Shown piece by piece: positions 58,003 to 64,000 of a stretch of 64,000 nucleotides of DNA. Where the stretch lies: positions 32,616,001 to 32,680,000 of the forward strand of contig NC_080414.1 in NCBI RefSeq assembly GCF_030265065.1, read 5' to 3'. The stretch's first letter is position 1; each line of letters starts with the position of its first letter. Position numbers and translations under genes: made by a program. Under the pieces are notes generated by a model that was given only the letters and a program-made list of their open reading frames with translations, was not told the DNA's origin and made no database searches. Source of the DNA: Corythoichthys intestinalis. Its lineage: Eukaryota > Chordata > Actinopteri > Syngnathiformes > Syngnathidae.

Positions 58003-58134
58003 AATACTTTTTTACTTGTACTTGAGTACATTTTTTTGGATGACTACTTTTACTGGAGTAATATTATTTTGAAGTAATGCTGTTCTTACTTGAGTAACAT
58101 TTTTGGCTACTCTACCCACCTCTGCCTACAAATG
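58003..58134. mobile_element. hAT right-end fragment (CAGAGGTGGGT family)
   Basis: ACTTGTACTTGAGTACATTT ... GGCTACTCTACCCACCTCTG matches the complement of the left end of the element at 40174-41110; the rest is missing. Confidence 0.7.
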
Positions 58135-58145
58135 TTGCCTTAATG

Positions 58146-58558
58146 CAGGGGTCCCCAAACTACGGCCCGCGGGCCGGATACGGGATTAAGGCCACCTCCA
58201 CATTTGGGCCGGCCCCCTGAACATTTTTTTTTTTCAATAGTGTTATTTATTTCCTGGCTTTATTCTGTAAAGAACCCAGAGAGGGTTATTTGGTTATTAT
58301 CTATTTAATTAAAAGTTATATTATATTATATTATATTATATTATATTATATTATATTATATTATTTTATATTATATTATTTTGTTCCGTGAAGAATCCAG
58401 AAAGGGTTATTTGATTGTGGCTTTCTGAAAAACAATACATTTTTACATTTAGGCACTCCTGCAATCGTCACACTTTTTCTGGCACAAACTGACCTGGCCC
58501 CTCATCAGAGAAGGGAAAAGTTATGTGGCCCTTACAGGAAAAAGTTTGGGAACCCCTG
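58146..58558. mobile_element. hAT MITE (CAGGGGTCCCCAAAC family)
   Basis: Ends CAGGGGTCCCCAAACT and AGTTTGGGAACCCCTG, flanked by CCTTAATG/CCTTAAAG. It contains an ATATT pentanucleotide array (58316-58378). Inverted orientation relative to 14426-14852, and more intact. Confidence 0.88.
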
Positions 58559-59701
58559 CCTTAAAGATGCATTGAAATACAGCAAAGGTCATGATGACGC
58601 AGTACCAAATCGTTCCACTAGATGGTATAATAAAACCACCTACTAAAATGGATTGTAAATGGACTAGTTGAAATCTATTCATTTTACAGAACTGCAATTT
58701 TATTTTCATTTCTATAGCACAGAAAAATGTGCAGAAGAAGTTCCACTCGCGACCACGTCCTAATACATTAAGAAGAAATAATTCTTGCGAAGTTTTATTT
58801 TAAAGACGCAAAGCAGTCGAGTCATTTGCGGCAGTCTTGCATAGCTGACACGGCCCCGGACTGGCGCCTCTGCGAATTGCAGATAATTGCTGTAATTGTC
58901 ATGTGTATTTTTTAGGCTGAAGCTGTATCCTCATTTTCAGTTAAACTGCGGGCTTCATGCATAAAAGCTGTATTTCTTGTCCTCTTATTTATAGTGCATG
59001 TGATTACCTTTTTAAAATTCACTTTAATTAAGTTGAACAAACATTTTGAAGGAATTAGACAACATTTTACTGCTCCATCCGTGTATTTTATTTTGCATTG
59101 CAGATTTTGATTTCCATTTGTGTGTACGTGCGTGCTCGTACGCGCGTGTGTGCCGTTGTCTCAGTGGCGCCGTGAGTCTTTTTGGATTGCTAATTTCTTT
59201 TAACGATTGTCCGCTCCTCCCTCAAGGCGGCAATAGCAAGCAGCCTAGTCGCCCGAAGGCTTGAAGGTTCAGTCCGGCGTCAACCTGGCTGCCAAAGCAG
59301 AGATGACGGTGCAGGTACAAACACTCACTGACCACACTTTAGTGACAATAGCTCAGCGATGCAGTAAAATGAGTCAACTCTGTTATGACCTCAAACATAC
59401 ACTCAATATTTCACGTTGCAATTAAATAAGTGCGCCAATGATGTTACATTATCCATGCAAAATTACAGTTTTTATTTTCTAGAGACTAGGGAGGATCATA
59501 CAGGGATTTACTGTGTAATGTGCACCAGTAGAGTGGGAGAGAAGATACTCACAAAAACATAGCCATAGGATTAACATTTCTATATTCAAATTTAGAATAA
59601 AAAAATAATTTCTTTGAAATTAAAGAAAATTGTAACTTTTGAATTGAAAATAAACAAATAAATAAATAAATAAATAAATCCCAAAATAGACATAGTGACA
59701 T
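58559..59701. other. Spacer with possible splice-donor site
   Basis: Mostly featureless. At 59296-59315 an ATGACGGTGCAG followed by GTACAAAC looks like a short leader exon, but there is no partner exon, so no gene is called. AAATAAAT repeat at 59653-59680. Confidence 0.3.
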
Positions 59702-61271
59702 TAGGGCTCCAATTGTCGATTATTTAAATAATCAATTAATCTATTGATTAGTTATTTCGAATAATCGTGTAATCGGATTACAAACATTTAATGCCTTGCA
59801 GAATAAATTTTAGAGGAAAGAAACAAGTGTCCATGCTTTCAATAATATTTAGTTTAGCTTTCTATGATTGAACTTTCAAAACAGCATTAAATGCATTTAA
59901 ATGTAAATTAAAATACCTGAGCTTAGCTCAGCTAAATGGAATTAAAAAAAAAAAAAAAAAAAAAAAAAGCAGATTTTTGCGTTTTACAAGTTCTTTAATT
60001 CTCTTTAACAAACAGGAGATGTCGACACACAATTCAGGAACATAAAGAAAGCTTTAATAAACTAAGATTTATACATTTGTGAAGGGGAAAGTCATTTAAA
60101 GGTGATCGATCAGGGCACATCACCCGAAACACCACGAGGTGACACCAGAAGAAGTGCCCCGAATCTCGGAGAGCATAGTTTTTATTTGCTGTCTAGTGCT
60201 GCCCATAGCTAGACAAAACAATGGAAGCGAAAGTCCTTGTACTGCAGTTAACACAGAGCTATGAGAAAATCATTTACAACCATGTGAAATGAACAGATAT
60301 GTATTCGTGTGAATAAATGGAAATATATATATGTACAATAGGAAAAGTCTGCTAGTTTAAATGCTGTAAAATGCTAACGTTTTTTCTCACAAAGCTTTTA
60401 ACAACACGGTCAAACATATTATTCATATGTATGTATGTATATGTATAGTGATTCATTGCCTGCCACAGCCTGCGCCAAAGAGGTAAGCCATTTTGATATT
60501 TTTACTTATTTTTTTAGCGTGGCGTTTTGAAACTGCTGCTTCTGTTTGACAATAAATGACCTGAAAAAAATTCTAATGGTATCTGACTGCACCTTTTCTT
60601 ACCTTTTCCATTGTAAAGAAACAACCTTAGTAATGGGGAAGTGTAAGTAAATGAATAAAATTAAGATTTGTTATTATAAAAAAAATTTAAAAGTGTTTGT
60701 TGGCTGTCACTGACTAGCATTTGCGATCGCTACACAAAAATAGCAATATAAATTACCTCCAAGAAAAGTCAGAGACATAGGACAACCAGAGGATATCATA
60801 TAGACAGGGCATATAGTGGTAAAGGATAGCTTGTTGAAACAGGAGAATGTCATTGTCAGAGGTGTAAGGCAATGCACACAAGAAAAAATTGTTGATAAAA
60901 AAGCTACCTCTGGATGAGGCCGGCTCTGTTTCCCGTCTTTTTCAGCGCTCGACACTTAAGCCATCTCTTTAACTGAACATTTGTATGTTCTTCCACATCT
61001 TTACCAGTAAATTTGGCACCAGGGACATCATTTTCGGACAGAATTGGTAGGTTTAATTCAGTAAACATCTCTACACTATTACACTATTTACATGCATCTA
61101 GCATGAGGGACAAACGCAAGTTTGACACCCCTAGCAACAGTTGCTAATGTCATGAATATTAATGAGCAAAGTGTTGCGTGCAGTACACTATTAAACGAAT
61201 ACTCAAAATTTGATTCGAAACTTTTTTCTAATTGAGTTACTCAAGTTAATTCATCAATCGGTGCAGCACTA
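59702..61271. mobile_element. hAT element (TAGGGCTCCAATTG termini)
   Basis: Left TAGGGCTCCAATTGTCGATT, right CAATCGGTGCAGCACTA, with 8-bp target duplications AGTGACAT/AATGACAT. 1.57 kb. Subterminal AATAATCAATTAATC-type words are as in the well-known fish family. The interior carries a SAP-like coding remnant on the - strand rather than a hAT transposase, so it is a carrier or composite. Confidence 0.85.
60904..61068 (-). pseudogene. SAP-like fragment inside hAT element
   Basis: 54 residues on the - strand: MFTELNLPILSENDVPGAKF, TGKDVEEHTNVQLKRWLKCR, ALKKTGNRAGLIQR, stop. The LKRWLKCR...KKTG..A.LI pattern is SAP-like. The longer, better-kept relative of 43516-43629; the shared downstream sequence ending at a TTGCGATCGCTACACAAA word (60720-60740, complement at 43825-43845) shows common descent. 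Confidence 0.55.
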
Positions 61272-61754
61272 AATGACATTATTAATATATTATTGTAACC
61301 TGCAAACAAACTGATAAATTCCATTCATCAACAAAGTGGTACATTTAGACAAACAACCACCCACTCCCACGTTTTAAGTCTTCAATAAATTGTATTTCAC
61401 GGCACAACTGCACTTATTCTTATCTTGTGATCTGTTTAGTCTTAGACTTCATAATTGTATTGATGGCTCACATCGGCTAGCCACTGCGCAATGCCGTCAA
61501 GCAGGGGGCCATCCACAATCCGCTTCAGTTATTCGCAGTCGGTCGCAGCGACACATGCAGTGATTGAACGCTGAGTTTAGCATAAAAGTACGAAAGGTAT
61601 TCCGCATACAAACAGGAAGGATTGTCTCAGGAGTGATTTGTTCGAGGATTCAAGATAATTATTATATTTTTTGTACCATACATACATTTTGAAATGTGAA
61701 AAAACAAATCAATGGGGGAAATTAACCGCTGCGGACTAGCATCATTCGTCGACA

Positions 61755-62440
61755 TATTTACGTAAAATAAATGCAAACTGTTTTTTTGCTTTTAACCAAG
61801 AATCGAGACTCTTTTATGTCATTATCTATAAAGAATTCGGGATTTAAGCATTTATTCACGAGGATTTTCAACGGAAAAAGCTCTTTCCTTACAGACTAAC
61901 CTCATAATTTGCAATATTTACGAAAAATAAATGCTACCTGCTGTTTTTTTTGCTTTTAACCAAATATCGAGACTGTTTTACGTCCATATCTATAAAGAAT
62001 TCAGGGATTTAAGCATTTATTCACAAGAATTTTCACCGCAAAAGCTCTGCGTACATATGGCGGCTGCTAATTTCCTCACAGACTCGCCTCATAGTTTGCA
62101 AAATTTTCGTAAAATAAATGCTACCTGCACGTTTTTTATTTTTTTGCTTTTACCAAGTATCGAGACTGTTTTACGTCCATATCTATAAAGAATTCAGGGA
62201 TTTAAGCATTTATTCACTAGAATTTTCACCGGAAAAGCTCTGTTTACATATGGCGGCCTCTAATTTCCTTACAGACTAGCCTCATGGTTCGCGATATTTA
62301 CGTAAAATAAATGCTACCTGCACGTTTTTTTGCTTTTAACCAAAAACCAAGACTGTTTTACGTCCATATCTATAAAGAATTCAGGGATTTTAGCATTTAT
62401 TCACAAGAATTTTCAACGAAAAAAGCTCTTTGTCTGTGAT
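61755..62440. repeat. Tandem repeat array upstream of bambi (four units)
   Basis: Four units of about 160-195 bp, each with TTTACGTAAAATAAATGC, TTTTTGCTTTTAACCA, ATCGAGACTGTTTTACGTCC, TATCTATAAAGAATTCAGGG and AAGCATTTATTCAC. Inverted, diverged units occur in intron 10 of GEF copy 4 (49500-49640 and 50095-50225), split by the solo-LTR-like insertion. Confidence 0.8.
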
Positions 62441-62849
62441 TCCACTTGGTCAGTTTTGACGGCCACGCCAACCATGCAGGCTCCCTATTAATCGGCTCCG
62501 CGCCTCGTCACTATCATTATGAAGTCTGTAGTTTAGTCATCTAAAACATTAAATATAACACCCACCTATTTAATACCCAAATGAATACTTTGTTTTGACA
62601 GGAATACTTACTCTATGGACAGTCATTTTTTAAATCTGATAGACAGGCTTGGTATCATTCTTATTTTTAAATGAATGTGCTCCATTTTTGCATTCATTTT
62701 GGGGGACATTCATCACTTCATTTGAATACAGCACCTACTCGAAAACTTTAAATTTCCTCCTCAAATAATGGGACTTTATTTTGAAAGCAAGTCAAACGGA
62801 TGAAGGATTGTCACAAACCTTCCTGATAAACTGACCAATCCACTTGAAG

Positions 62850-63376
62850 GGGCGGGACTTTTGCGGACCACAGCTATTTCTTCTGTTATATCTTGGCTAC
62901 TTCGCGTCTGGTCTTACTGTCTGACGAAACGGAATTGTTCGTCGTTTTCAACAGATTCCTCTTCCAGGATTCCTAAAATGTTCCTCCAACGTCATCGGTA
63001 ACAGCGAAAGAAAGACTGAACGACGGACAAACAGTTTTAACTTTACAATTTGAAACGCTCCACAACAGGACTATACCCTCTCCTTTTTTCTTCTTTGGAC
63101 TTGAAGTAGACGCAGTGTTTTGAGTTCCTTCTAACGTGGTGACTTTTGGTTTTAAAAGCAACTTTTCTATGCTTCCATCCTTGAGAGGAAGCATTTCAGA
63201 GCCTTTTTGTACTTTTTTCGGAAATGCGATATTACTCTTATGAGTAGGAATGGCCTGTTTTTCTCCATAGCTTCATGTAAAGTGTTATTTTTTCACGTCC
63301 AGCTCTTGGCTCAGGAGACCAAATTGCTGCAAGTTGTGGACACACGAGCGCGTGTAGCGCATCGACTTTGGCGTCA
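62850..63376 (+). promoter_or_regulatory. bambi: bambi promoter / 5' UTR region
   Basis: Lies directly upstream of the bambi start codon. It is repeat-free from about 62450 onward, in contrast to the rest of the window, and richer in CpG (CGTCGTTTTC, ACGACGGAC, CGAGCGCGTG). The transcription start cannot be fixed from sequence. Confidence 0.5.
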
Positions 63377-63452
63377 ATGGATCGTCACTTCAGTTTGATT
63401 TCGATTTGGCTCCAACTGGAACTTTGCGCCATGGCTGTCCTTCTCACTAAAG
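63377..63452 (+). CDS. bambi: bambi first coding exon (partial gene)
   Basis: BAMBI is a transmembrane TGF-beta/BMP pseudoreceptor that binds type I receptors and dampens signalling. The exon gives 25 codons plus one base and ends at a GTATAT donor. It reads MDRHFSLISIWLQLELCAM followed by AVLLTK, nearly the same as human BAMBI residues 1-25 (MDRHSSYIFIWLQLELCAM...), which is the signal peptide. The split Gly codon after LLTK is where the vertebrate gene is interrupted. The extracellular domain, membrane segment and tail lie beyond the window. Copy identity (a or b) is undetermined. Confidence 0.93.
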
Positions 63453-64000
63453 GTATATATTTTACTCTGTGTCCCTGCTACGTTTTTTTCCCTTGGCGCC
63501 TCCGCTAAAGGGTGAAATTCGTCCCAAAATGCTTCGAGGTTTACCTGTGATAACATTCTCCCAAAATCCAATATAAGTAGCCTTTTTGCCAAATTATAAT
63601 CTCGTTTTTCGGATTAATAATCATTTTCAATTTGGTTAATGCAAGAAAACAATAACGCTTCAATGTAATAATAATATATTAACTGTTGACATGCTTTCCA
63701 CGTGAAGTCATTGTTTTAAAAATAAGAGGCAATATGGCATTTTGTTTCCAAGGATCGTTTCAGTGGAACTCAGTTTTAAAGCTGCCATTCATTTTATAAA
63801 GTAAACTGGGCCAAAAAGCTTCCGTGCTCAGGTCGACCCCCCTCCTCTTCCACCCCTTTCAGCCCACAAAGGGGCCTCTCCTTTCTAATGAAATATTCTC
63901 CAAATGACCTGCCCGGCCCTGCAGCTCCAATCATTCCTAGGCAAAACACTGATCTAATGAATGCGCTTCTACACTGAAACGTTCAGAGAGGAGGGAGACT
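63453..64000 (+). other. bambi: bambi intron 1 (start)
   Basis: Intronic. The last 150 bases (63850-64000: CTTTCTAATGAAATATTCTC, CTGATCTAATGAATGCG) are unique-looking and repeat-free, and could be a conserved non-coding element; this is a guess until aligned to other fishes. Confidence 0.4.

Noticed and set aside
59280-59320. Short leader exon ATGACGGTGCAG with GTACAAAC donor
   Set aside because: Four codons and a weak donor with no acceptor partner; chance is sufficient.
1-64000. CRISPR arrays, operons, bacterial-type systems
   Set aside because: The window is a spliced vertebrate locus; no such structures were seen.

Overview
The window looks like a piece of a teleost (bony fish) nuclear genome. 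The evidence is a spliced vertebrate gene family, the first coding exon of bambi near the right end, and a dense set of fish-type transposable elements: a Rex3-like RTE LINE, an L2 LINE, many hAT elements with 8-bp target duplications, Tc1-like elements and a tRNA-derived SINE. It is a mobile-element-rich multigene locus.

The core (about 6.4-51.3 kb) is a head-to-tail cluster of four copies of a small, 12-exon, stand-alone RhoGEF gene, all on the + strand. Joining exons at consensus splice sites gives about 373 residues: a short N-terminal leader, a DH (Dbl homology) domain and a PH domain. The sequence matches the first GEF module of Trio/Kalirin but lacks the spectrin repeats, SH3 domains, second GEF module and kinase of those giants. 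Copies 1 (6783-10617), 3 (30951-34704) and 4 (45129-51076) keep open frames and identical exon lengths. Copy 2 (19628-23413) has two first exons, an in-frame 12-nt deletion, and loses its last exons. Copies 1 and 3 are near-identical through introns and flanks (2478-11110 corresponds to 26807-35194), so this is a recent segmental duplication; copy 4 is the most diverged and in places closest to Trio.

Region by region: 1-2480 THAP/TIR element A and unassigned DNA; 2480-11160 duplication unit 1 (foldback-element arm, THAP exon, 1.5-kb hAT insertion, GEF copy 1); 11.6-16.6 kb Rex3-like LINE, hAT MITE, broken Tc1; 16.6-24.8 kb unit 2 with a 2.3-kb hAT insertion just upstream of GEF copy 2; 24.9-26.8 kb a duplicate of the 14.9-16.6 kb spacer plus a SINE; 26.8-35.2 kb unit 3 with THAP/TIR element B and GEF copy 3; 35.2-41.1 kb stacked insertions (MITE, L2 LINE, THAP/TIR element C, hAT); 42.0-51.7 kb foldback elements, MITEs and GEF copy 4; 51.7-62.5 kb repeats, a Tc1 element and hAT elements; 62.5-64 kb the 5' end of bambi.

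The unit-to-unit alignment supplies empty sites, so several insertions can be ordered relative to the duplications without outside data. The GEF copies share a CRE-like element (TGACGTCA or a one-base variant) about 140 nt upstream of the ATG and, except in truncated copy 2, a poly(A) signal, suggesting that each unit carried its own promoter and terminator when duplicated.
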